NCBI GenBank assembly: GCA_963976795.1
Contig: CAXBLT010000005.1
Coordinates: 62,001-126,000 of the forward strand
Source of the DNA: UBA7359 sp963976795
GTDB taxonomy: Bacteria > Pseudomonadota > Gammaproteobacteria > Eutrophobiales > Eutrophobiaceae
Length of the DNA: 64,000 nucleotides
Direction: 5' to 3'
Shown here: positions 35,069 through 44,192 of the stretch, in pieces
Numbering within the stretch: the first letter of the stretch is position 1
Layout: every line of letters starts with the position of its first letter
Made by a program: the position numbers and the translations under genes
The notes under the pieces: model-generated
Seen by the model: the letters and a program-made list of their open reading frames with translations, nothing else
What the model was told of the DNA's origin: nothing
Databases searched by the model: none

Positions 35069-35180
35069 CTATATTCCAAGTCATGAAACCAAGTTGATTA
35101 TTACTTAAGTATAACAAGCACAAATGTTAATTAATGCAATACTAAGATAGTCTTAATCATATCGACACGTGTGATTTAAT

Positions 35181-36143
35181 TCACTCTCGGAATTTTGATG
35201 ACTTAATATCCTTAATTAAATATAGCGGCCTATTCTTAGTTTCATTAAAAACGCGACCTAAATATTCACCAATAATGCCTAGTGCAAGAAGCTGAATACC
35301 GCCGATAAACGTAATGAGCACGACGAGTGAAGGATAACCTGCGACAGGGTCACCAAACATCATTTTCTTAATTATAATAATCGCAGCAAAAATCAGTCCC
35401 GCAATAGCAGAGAATATACCAACCATTGATGCCAATCTTAATGGCAAAACTGAAAATGAAGTTAACCCTTCAAATGCTAGATTTAACAAATTCCAAAAAC
35501 TCCATTTTGTTTCGCCAACATAACGTTCATCACGCTCGTATGTAATTTCAGTTTGCGAATAACCTACCCATGCAAACAAGCCTTTCATATACCGATGTTT
35601 TTCTCGTAACTTTAATAATGCATCTAACGCATTTCGGTTTAACAACCTGAAATCACCGGTGTCCTTTGGTATTCTTACATCGCTTAGCTGATATAAAAAT
35701 CGATAATAAAGAAATGAGGATATTTTTTTGAAACTGCTTTCACCTTTCCTCTTTATCCTTTTTGCATTTACAACATCATACCCATCACTCCATAATTCAA
35801 CTAATTTCGGGATCAATTCCGGTGGATCTTGTAAATCTGTATCAATTACAACTACGGCGTCACCTGTCGCATGGTCCAAGCCTGCGGTAAGAGCAATCTC
35901 TTTACCAAAATTTCTACTCAAATCAACGATAGTAATACGGGAGTCACTATTACGTTGCTTACTCATTATTTCGATCGTCTCATCCTGACTGCCATCGTTT
36001 ACATAGATAATTTCCAGCTCAATATTTAAATCTTTGACAGATTCAACAAGCCTTGAATAAAACTCATCTAGACCTTCTCCCTCATTATATGCAGGCGCGA
36101 CAACAGACAATATTTTTTCACTAGTTGTTTTTTGAATTTCCAT
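35181..36143 (-). CDS. GT2 polyprenyl-phosphate glycosyltransferase (GtrB/ArnC-like)
   Basis: 320 residues. The catalytic domain has VVAPAYNEGEGLDEFY, VNDGSQDETIEIM, the DxD-like TDLQDPPELIPKLVELW and RNFGKEIALTAGLDHATGD, all typical of the dolichyl-phosphate mannose synthase/GtrB family. Two membrane helices (about 230-290) follow, as in GtrB, anchoring it. It likely makes undecaprenyl-phosphate-linked sugar used by GT-C enzymes such as its neighbours. It is 2 bases downstream of the methyltransferase start region and forms part of a minus-strand group. Confidence 0.9.
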   Translation of the reverse strand: MEIQKTTSEKILSVVAPAYNEGEGLDEFYSRLVESVKDLNIELEIIYVNDGSQDETIEIMSKQRNSDSRITIVDLSRNFGKEIALTAGLDHATGDAVVVIDTDLQDPPELIPKLVELWSDGYDVVNAKRIKRKGESSFKKISSFLYYRFLYQLSDVRIPKDTGDFRLLNRNALDALLKLREKHRYMKGLFAWVGYSQTEITYERDERYVGETKWSFWNLLNLAFEGLTSFSVLPLRLASMVGIFSAIAGLIFAAIIIIKKMMFGDPVAGYPSLVVLITFIGGIQLLALGIIGEYLGRVFNETKNRPLYLIKDIKSSKFRE

Positions 36144-36145
36144 CT

Positions 36146-36877
36146 CTATATTTTTTTCGCAACGGCTATTATTGATAAACCAAAGGGAAATCTAATTTTT
36201 CCAATCAGGCTGGATTCAAAACTAAATATTTTTTCAAACAGAGTGTTAATAAACTTAGGTGGTATTTTCAAATCGCTATCTTGTGCTGCTGGAAGCACTT
36301 TCTGTTTTATTCTATCTAAAAGAGCTAATGGGAATAAAAATGTATTAAAATATGAAATATAATCCACCTTCCAACCATTATTTTCTATGACTTTTTTCAA
36401 CTGCCCGACCGTATACCTTCTTTTATGATGATGTAACTCATCATGCCTGGTCCAGAGAAATTGATATGCCGGGACAGTAATTAATAATGTTGAATTATTC
36501 TTTGCCCAGTTCTTTAGCATAGACAAACTCTTTTCATCGTCATCTATATGCTCCATGACATCTAACAGTACAATTAAATCGTTTTCTTTATTTATATCCG
36601 ATGGAAAGTTGTCGGGCAATTCGCCTTTGACTACCTTCCCTATTTGCCTTGATTTTGCTCTCTCCAAGGCACTATCTTCTCTTTCAATTGCGACTAATTC
36701 ACCATATTTTGATAAAAATTCGAGATTATCGCCGTTACCACACCCAGCATCGATTATTTTAGAATTTTCCCCAAGGCTTAAATCATCTATGACACTAGCA
36801 ATTATTTTTCGTCTCGCAACAAACCACCAATGCTGAGTCTCAACTTTATACATTTCATCAAATAATTCATTTTCCAT
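36146..36877 (-). CDS. Class I SAM-dependent methyltransferase
   Basis: 243 residues. The opening MYKVETQHWWFVARRKII is a common opening in cluster-borne methyltransferases. Motif I is in IIDAGCGNGDNLEFLSKYG (about 40-58), with ERED (acidic motif II end) and VLLDVMEHIDDDEKSL (motif IV) later. A C-terminal hydrophobic stretch is present. It probably methylates a sugar or lipid-linked intermediate in the island; the substrate cannot be told. Flanked by two GT2 genes on the same strand. Confidence 0.88.
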   Translation of the reverse strand: MENELFDEMYKVETQHWWFVARRKIIASVIDDLSLGENSKIIDAGCGNGDNLEFLSKYGELVAIEREDSALERAKSRQIGKVVKGELPDNFPSDINKENDLIVLLDVMEHIDDDEKSLSMLKNWAKNNSTLLITVPAYQFLWTRHDELHHHKRRYTVGQLKKVIENNGWKVDYISYFNTFLFPLALLDRIKQKVLPAAQDSDLKIPPKFINTLFEKIFSFESSLIGKIRFPFGLSIIAVAKKI

Positions 36878-36910
36878 AACTGAAACCTAAGCTTTAATAC
36901 GTTTCCATGA

Positions 36911-37651
36911 TTATTTGAATCGTTTACTGTTAATAAAACCAAATTTGGATAACTTATATTCAAATGTTGCTATTATAATTCCTAAGCCATACTTAATAGA
37001 ACGAAGCGCACTTATTGATGATGAATCATCCATATAACGAGTAGGGCATGTGATTTCACCTATAGCATAACCTGCACCAATAGTTTGCAATAGCATTTGA
37101 TTATCAAAAATAAAATCATTGCTATTTCTATCGAGCGGTAAATTTTTCAAAATTGAACTTGAAAAAGCCCTATATCCCGTATGGTACTCTGACAATTTAT
37201 ACGGGATAAAAAAATTCTGATAAGCCGTTAAGAATCTATTTGCTATATATTTGTACAATGGCATGCCACCTTTTAAAGCACCAGTCCCTAGAATTCTCGA
37301 CCCTAGTATGCAATCAAATATTTCCTCTGCCACCAATGAAGCCATTGCCGTTACCAGCTTAGGTTCGTACTGATAATCAGGATGCAACATGATGACGACA
37401 TCTGCTTCAAGCTCTAGAGCCATCCTATAACAAGTTTTTTGATTTGCACCATACCCTAAATTTTCATCATGCCGAATCACATGCTTAAAACCAATGTCGA
37501 GAGCCTTCTTTGATGTTTCATCGGAGCTACAATCATCAACCAGAATCACTTCATCAACTATATCGAATGGCAGGTCACAGTATGTCTTTTCGAGAGTTTT
37601 AACTGCGTTATATGCAGGCATTACAACTATAATTTTCTTATTATTTATCAT
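36911..37651 (-). CDS. Glycosyltransferase family 2
   Basis: 246 residues without clear membrane anchors. The nucleotide-sugar site VVMPAYNAVKTLEKTY, DDCSSDETSKKA and the catalytic HPDYQYEPKLV (D-x-D-like variant) lie in the first 120 residues. The sequence GYGANQKTCYRMALELEADVVIMLHPDYQY is typical of dolichyl-phosphate-hexose-synthase-like GT2 enzymes. It starts 2 bases after the trmJ stop codon but probably belongs functionally to the glycan island. Confidence 0.88.
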   Translation of the reverse strand: MINNKKIIVVMPAYNAVKTLEKTYCDLPFDIVDEVILVDDCSSDETSKKALDIGFKHVIRHDENLGYGANQKTCYRMALELEADVVIMLHPDYQYEPKLVTAMASLVAEEIFDCILGSRILGTGALKGGMPLYKYIANRFLTAYQNFFIPYKLSEYHTGYRAFSSSILKNLPLDRNSNDFIFDNQMLLQTIGAGYAIGEITCPTRYMDDSSSISALRSIKYGLGIIIATFEYKLSKFGFINSKRFK

Positions 37652-37653
37652 GA

Positions 37654-38394
37654 TTACTTCTTATTCTCTATCGACCGATTCTTTTCCTGGATTGCAGACA
37701 GCAACCCCCTTAAAATATTTAACTCACTTTCATCTAATTGAGATCTATTAAACAGGCGTCGCATCCGGTGCATTAATCGTCGTGGGTAATTGACATCATG
37801 ATACCCAATCTCAATCATACATTCTTCAAGGTGCTCATAAAATAATTCTATTTTGTCCTGGCTTATGTAAGGCACTTTCTCTTTTGCAATTACAACTTTG
37901 CTATTCCTGATTTTAATGAATAGTTCATAACATACAATCTGAACTGCAGACGCAAGGTTTAGTGAGCTATATTCTGCATTCGTGGGTATTTGCAACACCA
38001 GATTCCCTAGCTCCATTTCTTCATTGCTTAAACCGGAATTCTCCCTCCCGAACACAATTGCAACATTTCCATCGTTAGATGTAGCTATCTTTTCAGCGCA
38101 TTCTCGAGGCGTCACCATTGGCCACGGAATACTCCTTGTCCTTGCGCTCGTTGTAATAACAAGTTCACAGTCTGAAATGGCCGATTTTAAATCAGCATGT
38201 ATACTTGCATTAGCCAATATATCATCTGCACCTGCTGCTCGAGCTGTTGCCACGGCAGATGGAAATTCTTTCGGATTGACTAAATATAGATTATCCTGTG
38301 ACATTGTTTTCATTGCCCGAGCTGCAGCGCCAATATTGCCCGGATGTGTCGTGCCAACGAGGACAATACGCACATTACTAATTATCGAATTCAT
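37654..38394 (-). CDS. trmJ: tRNA (cytidine/uridine-2'-O-)-methyltransferase TrmJ
   Basis: 246 residues. SPOUT-class knot enzyme. N-terminal VRIVLVGTTHPGNIGAAARAMKTM, the middle IVFGRENSGLSNEEMELGN (about 113-131) and IPTNAEYSSLNLASAVQIVCYEL carry the three motifs of the family. It methylates the 2'-O of residue 32 in several tRNAs. It is divergent from suhB, an arrangement found in many Gammaproteobacteria; the shared 73-base gap 38395-38467 should hold both promoters. This core pair sits within the polysaccharide island. Confidence 0.95.
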   Translation of the reverse strand: MNSIISNVRIVLVGTTHPGNIGAAARAMKTMSQDNLYLVNPKEFPSAVATARAAGADDILANASIHADLKSAISDCELVITTSARTRSIPWPMVTPRECAEKIATSNDGNVAIVFGRENSGLSNEEMELGNLVLQIPTNAEYSSLNLASAVQIVCYELFIKIRNSKVVIAKEKVPYISQDKIELFYEHLEECMIEIGYHDVNYPRRLMHRMRRLFNRSQLDESELNILRGLLSAIQEKNRSIENKK

Positions 38395-38467
38395 ATTTAA
38401 TCACTACACTCATCTTTTCACTCAACGTAGAATACGTTTTTTAATATTTCAAGGATTTAAAACACTT

Positions 38468-39238
38468 ATGCATCCAATGCTCAATATCGCTATACGTGCT
38501 GCACGGGCAGCAGGAGATCTAATTGTACGTGAAATGGATCGCGTAAGTGACATATCTGTTGATATCAAAGGCAAAAATGATTTTGTCACCGAAGTAGATA
38601 CCCAAGCTGAATTTACAATTATAAACACAATTAAACAGTCATATCCTGACCATGCCTTTCTGTGCGAGGAAAGTGGGGCATCTGGAGAGAACGAGTTTCT
38701 ATGGATAATCGACCCACTTGACGGTACCACGAATTATCTGCATGGGTTTCCGCATTTTGCCGTGTCGATTGCTCTCCAGCATAAAGGCCGTCTCGATCAA
38801 GCAGTGATTTATGACCCACTTAAGCAAGAATTATTTACAGCATCTAAAGGTAAAGGTGCACAACTTAACAACAAGAAAATTCGTGTTAGTAGCCAAAAAA
38901 CTTTAGGTGGTGCATTACTTGGCACCGGTTTTCCATTTGGGGATGCGCTTAACCTAGATGAATTCATCAATAGTTTCAGATCACTATACCCTGAGATTGC
39001 AGGAATCAGGCGCGCAGGCGTAGCATCTCTCGACTTAGCCTATGTTGCCTGTGGCCGCCTGGATGGGTTTTGGGAATACGGATTAAAACCTTGGGATATT
39101 GCTGCTGGCGCCCTTATTGTTCAGGAAGCTGGAGGCATTAATAGTGAAACGTCAGGTGGCGTTGAATTTCTGAAATCTGGCAATATAATTTCAGCAAACC
39201 CCAAAATAATAAAAGCAATTTTACAAAAAATATCATAA
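38468..39238 (+). CDS. suhB: Inositol-1-monophosphatase family protein SuhB
   Basis: 256 residues from the ATG at 38468; a longer open frame begins inside trmJ and is not used. The metal-binding motifs are complete: FLCEESGASG (about 65), WIIDPLDGTTNYLHGFPHF (about 79-97) and LKPWDIAAGALIVQEAGG (about 207-224). Besides the phosphatase activity, SuhB in Gammaproteobacteria is a component of rRNA antitermination complexes. Start is about 12 bases after AGGA. It lies at the head of the plus-strand group that continues with the UDP-xylose synthase after 95 bases. Confidence 0.96.
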   Translation: MHPMLNIAIRAARAAGDLIVREMDRVSDISVDIKGKNDFVTEVDTQAEFTIINTIKQSYPDHAFLCEESGASGENEFLWIIDPLDGTTNYLHGFPHFAVSIALQHKGRLDQAVIYDPLKQELFTASKGKGAQLNNKKIRVSSQKTLGGALLGTGFPFGDALNLDEFINSFRSLYPEIAGIRRAGVASLDLAYVACGRLDGFWEYGLKPWDIAAGALIVQEAGGINSETSGGVEFLKSGNIISANPKIIKAILQKIS

Positions 39239-39333
39239 TGATGCGCGTTAGTTCACTATTTAATGAAGACCCACTTGATTACATAGTGATAAAATTATTT
39301 CAGACATAATATAAGTAAAGATAGACAAAGCAT

Positions 39334-40272
39334 ATGAGAAAGATATTGGTTACTGGTGGAGCCGGGTTCTTGGGTTCCCATCTTTGTAAACGTTTATTGT
39401 CCGAAGGCAATGAAGTACTATGCCTGGATAATTTCTATACGGGCTCAAAAAAAAATATTCTCGAACTTTTGGAAAATCCATATTTTGAAATTATTCGACA
39501 TGACATTACATTTCCAATATATCTTGAAGTCGATCAAATCTATAATCTTGCCTGCCCTGCTAGTCCAGTTTATTACCAGAAACACCCCATTCAAACAACA
39601 AAGACCAGCATCTCCGGGGCAATTAATGTCCTTGGCCTCGCAAAACGATTAAACATACCAGTGCTACAAACATCAACCAGTGAAGTTTATGGTGACCCGA
39701 CAGTTCACCCACAAACGGAAGATTATTGGGGCAACGTAAATTGCACAGGGATACGCTCATGTTATGACGAAGGCAAACGATGTGCTGAAACACTTTTTTT
39801 TGATTATCATCGTGAACTCGGGCTCGATATCAGGGTTGCCAGAATATTTAATACCTACGGCCCCAATATGGCAATAAATGATGGTCGCGTTGTCAGTAAT
39901 TTCATTGTACAAGCACTCTCTGGAAAAGAAATTACTATCTACGGAGATGGGAAACAAACAAGATCCTTATGTTATGTCGATGATCTTGTCTCCGGTTTAG
40001 TCACATTAATGAATACTCCCAAGATTCACCAACCGGTTAATCTTGGGAACCCGAACGAACTATCTATCAAACAAATTGCTGAAAAGATAATTGAATTATC
40101 AAACAGCAAATCGAAACTCATTAATAAACCATTACCGGAAGATGATCCGAAACAACGTTGCCCAGATATAAGCAGAGCAAATAAGTTATTAGGCTGGCAA
40201 CCTGTCACAAAGCTGGATGCGGGCCTTAAAAGTACGATTGCCTATTTCAAAGAAAAAATATCTGAGAATTAG
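39334..40272 (+). CDS. UDP-glucuronate decarboxylase (UDP-xylose synthase), extended SDR
   Basis: 312 residues. The Rossmann motif GGAGFLGSHLC (8-18), catalytic TSTSEVYGDP (about 113-122) and active YxxxK in RSCYDEGKRCAE (Tyr about 147) are present, and RVARIFNTYGPNM and DDLVSGLVTLM follow. The NCTGIRSCYDEGKR context is characteristic of the UXS branch, which oxidises and decarboxylates UDP-glucuronate to UDP-xylose. It implies xylose, or a derivative, in the glycan. It has no UGDH gene beside it in the window. Confidence 0.92.
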   Translation: MRKILVTGGAGFLGSHLCKRLLSEGNEVLCLDNFYTGSKKNILELLENPYFEIIRHDITFPIYLEVDQIYNLACPASPVYYQKHPIQTTKTSISGAINVLGLAKRLNIPVLQTSTSEVYGDPTVHPQTEDYWGNVNCTGIRSCYDEGKRCAETLFFDYHRELGLDIRVARIFNTYGPNMAINDGRVVSNFIVQALSGKEITIYGDGKQTRSLCYVDDLVSGLVTLMNTPKIHQPVNLGNPNELSIKQIAEKIIELSNSKSKLINKPLPEDDPKQRCPDISRANKLLGWQPVTKLDAGLKSTIAYFKEKISEN

Positions 40273-40306
40273 TTGTTAAAGACTGAAATCACACAGCGCG
40301 TTTATT

Positions 40307-41011
40307 ATGACATTTAAGCTTTCTATTATTATCCCTTGTTTTAATGAGATAAAGACGATTCAAACGCTATTAAATAATGTCACTAATTCCCCAGTTGATG
40401 ATATTGAAATTATTGTCGTCGATGACTGTTCTACAGACGGGACTCAGGATTTATTAAAAAATGAATTAAGAGAGCTTGTCGACATATTAATAATTCAAGA
40501 GCGTAATCAGGGAAAAGGAGCCGCTATCCGTGCTGGGATAAAGCAAGCTACAGGGGATTACGTCATTATTCAGGATGCCGACTTGGAATATGACCCGCAA
40601 GAATATCCAAAGTTACTCAAACCGTTACTTGATGATAGAGCCGATGTAGTTTACGGCAGCAGATTTCTAGGTGGAAATTCACACCGCGTATTATTTTTTT
40701 GGCACTCGATTGGCAATCGCTTTCTTACCTTATTATGTAATATGTTTAGCGGCATCAACCTCTCTGACATGGAAACCTGCTATAAAGTATTTAAAAGAGA
40801 CATTATTCAAAATATAGATATTAGAGAAAATCGTTTTGGCTTTGAACCTGAAGTTACTATAAAGATTTCAAAGATATCTAAAATTAGAATATACGAAGTT
40901 GGCATATCATATTATGGCCGGACCTATGCCGAAGGAAAGAAAATAAATTGGAAGGACGGAATTCGAGCTATCTACTGCATATTAAAATATGGCGCCTTCC
41001 GCATCAATTAA
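40307..41011 (+). CDS. Glycosyltransferase family 2 (DPM-like)
   Basis: 234 residues, a short soluble GT2. Motifs SIIIPCFNEIKTIQTLL, VDDCSTDGTQDLL, GKGAAIRAGIKQATGDYVIIQDADLEYDPQEYPKL and YGSRFLGGNSHRVLFFWHSIGNRFLTLLCN are those of dolichyl-phosphate-mannose-synthase-like enzymes, which charge polyprenyl phosphate. The C-terminal YYGRTYAEGKKINWKDGIRAI is the usual ending. It is followed after 26 bases by a GT-C membrane protein, so the two can be a donor-transferase pair. Confidence 0.9.
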   Translation: MTFKLSIIIPCFNEIKTIQTLLNNVTNSPVDDIEIIVVDDCSTDGTQDLLKNELRELVDILIIQERNQGKGAAIRAGIKQATGDYVIIQDADLEYDPQEYPKLLKPLLDDRADVVYGSRFLGGNSHRVLFFWHSIGNRFLTLLCNMFSGINLSDMETCYKVFKRDIIQNIDIRENRFGFEPEVTIKISKISKIRIYEVGISYYGRTYAEGKKINWKDGIRAIYCILKYGAFRIN

Positions 41012-41037
41012 AGCATATATTGTCATATATATTCTTT

Positions 41038-42588
41038 ATGAAACCTGAAAAACCTACCCGTAAATCACTCTACTTTCATTACCTTATATCAGTCGTACTT
41101 TTGACAGTATATTTATGCTTCAGTTTTAATTTTGTATGGCACGACAACTTGTCTACATTTGCAAGTGACAGTGCTAACTACATGTTGATGGGACTTTATA
41201 TGTCACCGTGGAAAGAAGCCTCGGCCCCAATTCAAGCATTATGGCAATTTCAAGACTTCCCCCCTTTGTTCCCCTTGATTCTTGCGATTACTGGTGCTGT
41301 GCATAATATTAATATTGCGCACATTATGACACTACTCTTTTTAATAGTTTCATTACCGCTCATTTATCTATTTTCTCGCAAATGCTTTGCATCTAACTGG
41401 CAAGCGTTGGCTATTACCTCAATTTTTTTATTAAGCCCATCAACATGGTTAAATATTCTCGGTATTTTGAGCGAGAACCTATATATCTTTATTAGTCTGT
41501 TAATCATTGTTTTATTCCCAAATCAAAATAAGTCTAATATTTATTATTCCTTATTTTTAGGTTTATTGATTTCATTGCTTATATTGACAAGAACAATTGG
41601 CGCATCCATGTTTCTTGCCTATTTAATCGTTGGGTTTGCCGCGTGGCATAATAAATCGCTATCTACAGAGAAGTTTATAGCGCCAATTATTGTGACAATA
41701 CTGATAAATTTATTTGCAAAGGTACTCCATCAATCTTCGGTGCCATCACAATACATCCAACAACTTAGCACTATAGATATAAGTGGCCAGCCTAAAGTAT
41801 TGGTCGAGACATGGTTTGCAGCTTGGCAATATTACTGGATAGATGACTTAATAATCCCACAACTCTTTGTATTCTTTCTTGGGGTATTAGCATGCTTAGG
41901 GCTGGCCATAAGATTACGACTGTTAAAACTAGATGCGTTCTACTTACTAGTGTATTTTTGCATATTACTAGTTTGGCCTCACCCTGGGCAAGCATTGCGG
42001 TTTATATATCCTGTCCACGCCCTATTAATAATTTATGCTTTTTTTTCTATTCACCTGATTTTCACAAACCTAACGTCTATTAAGTCAGAAAAACCTATTT
42101 TGATTATGCTGCTTATCTCTTTTTCTGTAATTGGACCAACGCTTTCATATTTATGGAATCGACACCAAATTGGTAATGAAAAAGGCTACAATCATATTCA
42201 CGAATATTATAGGTTACCCGAAATCAAGCATGCCGAGGTTGTTGCTGCGATACAAAAAACGATGTTCAATGATATGAAAGCTATTGAATCAAACACTAAT
42301 GAAAACGATACTGTATTGCATTTCGCCCCCGTTTACATAGCGCTATTAGCCAACCGTCATAGCAAACCCTTATCCTTTAATTATCCTGGCGATGACTTAT
42401 ATAAAATAAATGATGTTAATGATGCTGAATACATCTATGTGAGCAAACTACATCCAAGGAGAACGGGAAAAGATATCAATGGGTTAGATTTGAAGGTATA
42501 TTTCAATGGTGCAACTGAACCAGTATGGACACACTATTCTACGGAGAGCGGAGAACCCGTATCCGTATTATTAAAGGTAAAAAAATAA
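41038..42588 (+). CDS. Membrane glycosyltransferase-like protein (GT-C architecture)
   Basis: 516 residues from the ATG at 41038; a longer frame to 40948 overlaps the GT2 gene by 64 bases and lacks a ribosome-binding site. About ten membrane helices are predicted by eye, with an early periplasmic loop SDSANYMLMGLYMSPWKEASAPIQALWQFQDFPPLFPLIL that has the acidic and prolines pattern of GT-C active sites. The soluble C-terminal part is about 130 residues. It likely transfers a polyprenyl-linked sugar made by the preceding GT2. Family number uncertain. Confidence 0.75.
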   Translation: MKPEKPTRKSLYFHYLISVVLLTVYLCFSFNFVWHDNLSTFASDSANYMLMGLYMSPWKEASAPIQALWQFQDFPPLFPLILAITGAVHNINIAHIMTLLFLIVSLPLIYLFSRKCFASNWQALAITSIFLLSPSTWLNILGILSENLYIFISLLIIVLFPNQNKSNIYYSLFLGLLISLLILTRTIGASMFLAYLIVGFAAWHNKSLSTEKFIAPIIVTILINLFAKVLHQSSVPSQYIQQLSTIDISGQPKVLVETWFAAWQYYWIDDLIIPQLFVFFLGVLACLGLAIRLRLLKLDAFYLLVYFCILLVWPHPGQALRFIYPVHALLIIYAFFSIHLIFTNLTSIKSEKPILIMLLISFSVIGPTLSYLWNRHQIGNEKGYNHIHEYYRLPEIKHAEVVAAIQKTMFNDMKAIESNTNENDTVLHFAPVYIALLANRHSKPLSFNYPGDDLYKINDVNDAEYIYVSKLHPRRTGKDINGLDLKVYFNGATEPVWTHYSTESGEPVSVLLKVKK

Positions 42589-42672
42589 ATTATCTGCGGG
42601 TTTTAAGAGTCTATTTTATACTCGTAATGAATTCTCACTATAAATGAATTACTTCTTAATGACTCTGCCTTT

Positions 42673-43821
42673 TCATAAAAAATTCACATGAAGTGGCTCG
42701 CTGTCACTTGCTGGAACTATTTTCTCAATATCTTTCGCATGGTTGTCCAGTGCAACACTTACATAGTGTTGTATAGGCAGTGTTCCCATCATTGTTTGGG
42801 CATCAAAGTTTGGTGACGCCAAATAATTCATTATCGTTGAGTACCTGTCTGATTTAAAAATATCAATAAAGCGTTCATCTACAAAATTACCCATATGTAA
42901 TTTTGAATACCGTGCATTAAAGAACATCCCTGATGGAGCCACTAAGCCACTACCACTAATTTGCAAAAGAAATTGCGGCCCATAAAAACGTTTATAGGAG
43001 GGTTTACCTTTATCTTTAATCTTATCCCACTTAACAATTACTTTCGTCTTCTCATTGCTCATGGCTTCAGCTTCGCTCAGAAGCTCATACATATCTTCGT
43101 ACTGTTCGTAGTCAACGCCTAATGTCCCAAACTCATCATCCGAACAATGCTTGATAACACCATAGTCGACACCTAGGTCTACAGCGAGTTTTGCAAAGGG
43201 TATTATTTCATCCTTAAATTCAGGCATTAGAACCATTTGGATCCCTAGCGTCACTTTAAGGTTTTTTCTTTTCTTCAACTCAACTGCATACTTAATATGT
43301 TTAATTGCCCTATCAAATACATCTGTATGTTCTGGACCTTTAAACATAATTCGTGAGTAACTTTCAGGTCTTCCTGCAGCTACAGTAAATCGAACCCATG
43401 TTAGATGCGGCAAAACCTCCTCTATTTTTTCAGGCTCCCATTCCCAGCCATTAGTAGCATTACCAACATCGATATCTAATTCTGCCGCGTGTTGGATAAA
43501 AGGAACATAGGCTTTGCTAAGCGTGCTTTCACCATCGGATATTAGCGATACCCCTCGAACACCTATTTCCGCAAAATCATCAAGTAAATTTAATGCTTCT
43601 TTAGTTTTTATTGATGCGCGTTCCTGAGGTTCCTGAACCATTGCATAGCAAAAAGAACACATTGCTCCACATGCTCGCGTTAATGCCATATCAACACTAA
43701 CTGGTGCAATACGTTCTCCATTTTCCCATGCTTCAACCCTGTCATAATGGTAAGAAAGTTTATGCGAATCGAGAACAAGATCACCTTCATTGGTGGACAC
43801 TGCATTATGTATACTACTCAT
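42673..43821 (-). CDS. Radical SAM protein (second of a paralogous pair), SPASM cysteines lost
   Basis: 382 residues. The radical SAM cluster motif is in ALTRACGAMCSFCYAM (Cys at about 50, 54, 57, CxxxCxxC), followed by SLISDGESTLS. The opening DSHKLSYHYDRV and closing PLHVNFL match the paralogue at 44193-45296 (DSHKLAYHPKRV, PHINFI). The C-terminal region that aligns with the SPASM domain (LVAPSGMFFNARYSKLHMGN) lacks the cysteines which bind an auxiliary cluster; the only other Cys I see is CSDDEFG. It probably uses SAM on a different substrate or partner. It lies 24 bases after the small protein gene. Confidence 0.85.
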   Translation of the reverse strand: MSSIHNAVSTNEGDLVLDSHKLSYHYDRVEAWENGERIAPVSVDMALTRACGAMCSFCYAMVQEPQERASIKTKEALNLLDDFAEIGVRGVSLISDGESTLSKAYVPFIQHAAELDIDVGNATNGWEWEPEKIEEVLPHLTWVRFTVAAGRPESYSRIMFKGPEHTDVFDRAIKHIKYAVELKKRKNLKVTLGIQMVLMPEFKDEIIPFAKLAVDLGVDYGVIKHCSDDEFGTLGVDYEQYEDMYELLSEAEAMSNEKTKVIVKWDKIKDKGKPSYKRFYGPQFLLQISGSGLVAPSGMFFNARYSKLHMGNFVDERFIDIFKSDRYSTIMNYLASPNFDAQTMMGTLPIQHYVSVALDNHAKDIEKIVPASDSEPLHVNFL

Positions 43822-43845
43822 TTAAATACTCCATATTCAATACAA

Positions 43846-44181
43846 TTATGACTTAATGACAACGCCTCTAAGCTTTCTTAACGCACTCTTATCGCCAACT
43901 GGTTCACACCAGAGATGTAAGCCTTGATCAACATGATCCTTAAGCGTTTGTTCTAATTCCAAAAGATAAAGGCCCCGCTCGTTCGCAGGAATATTTTTGT
44001 CAACAGCTATCACTATCTGACCATTTTCATCGGCCTGCTCAACTTTAAAAGTTTCTGCACCTTGATACTTATGAAGTTGATTGTAAATAAGTTCTACACG
44101 TTCGGTTTGAGAAATCTTCTTCCAATTTTCACTTGGCTGGACAGTGTCGACAAAAGCATAGTTTTTAAAATTTTTGTTCAT
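43846..44181 (-). CDS. Small 111-residue protein between the two radical SAM genes
   Basis: I do not recognise this family. The protein has an N-terminal segment with NYAFVDTVQPSENWKKISQTERVELIYNQLHKYQGAETF, a beta-rich middle (GQIVIAVDKNIPANERGLYLLELEQTLKDHV), and the end GLHLWCEPVGDKSALRKLRGVVIK. There is no signal or membrane helix. Its tight placement (11 and 24 bases from its neighbours) and similar size to adaptor proteins suggest it acts with one or both radical SAM enzymes as substrate, carrier or partner; this is inference. Confidence 0.75.
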   Translation of the reverse strand: MNKNFKNYAFVDTVQPSENWKKISQTERVELIYNQLHKYQGAETFKVEQADENGQIVIAVDKNIPANERGLYLLELEQTLKDHVDQGLHLWCEPVGDKSALRKLRGVVIKS

Positions 44182-44192
44182 GTGTATATATT

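Noticed and set aside
37982..38467. N-terminal extension of suhB reading into trmJ
   Set aside because: It is antisense to trmJ and the family start (MHPMLNIAIRAARAAG) is at 38468.
41900..42672. Terminator-like weak hairpin between the convergent genes at 42589-42672
   Set aside because: Only a 4-base stem (GAGT/ACTC) and no U-tract, too weak to report as a feature.
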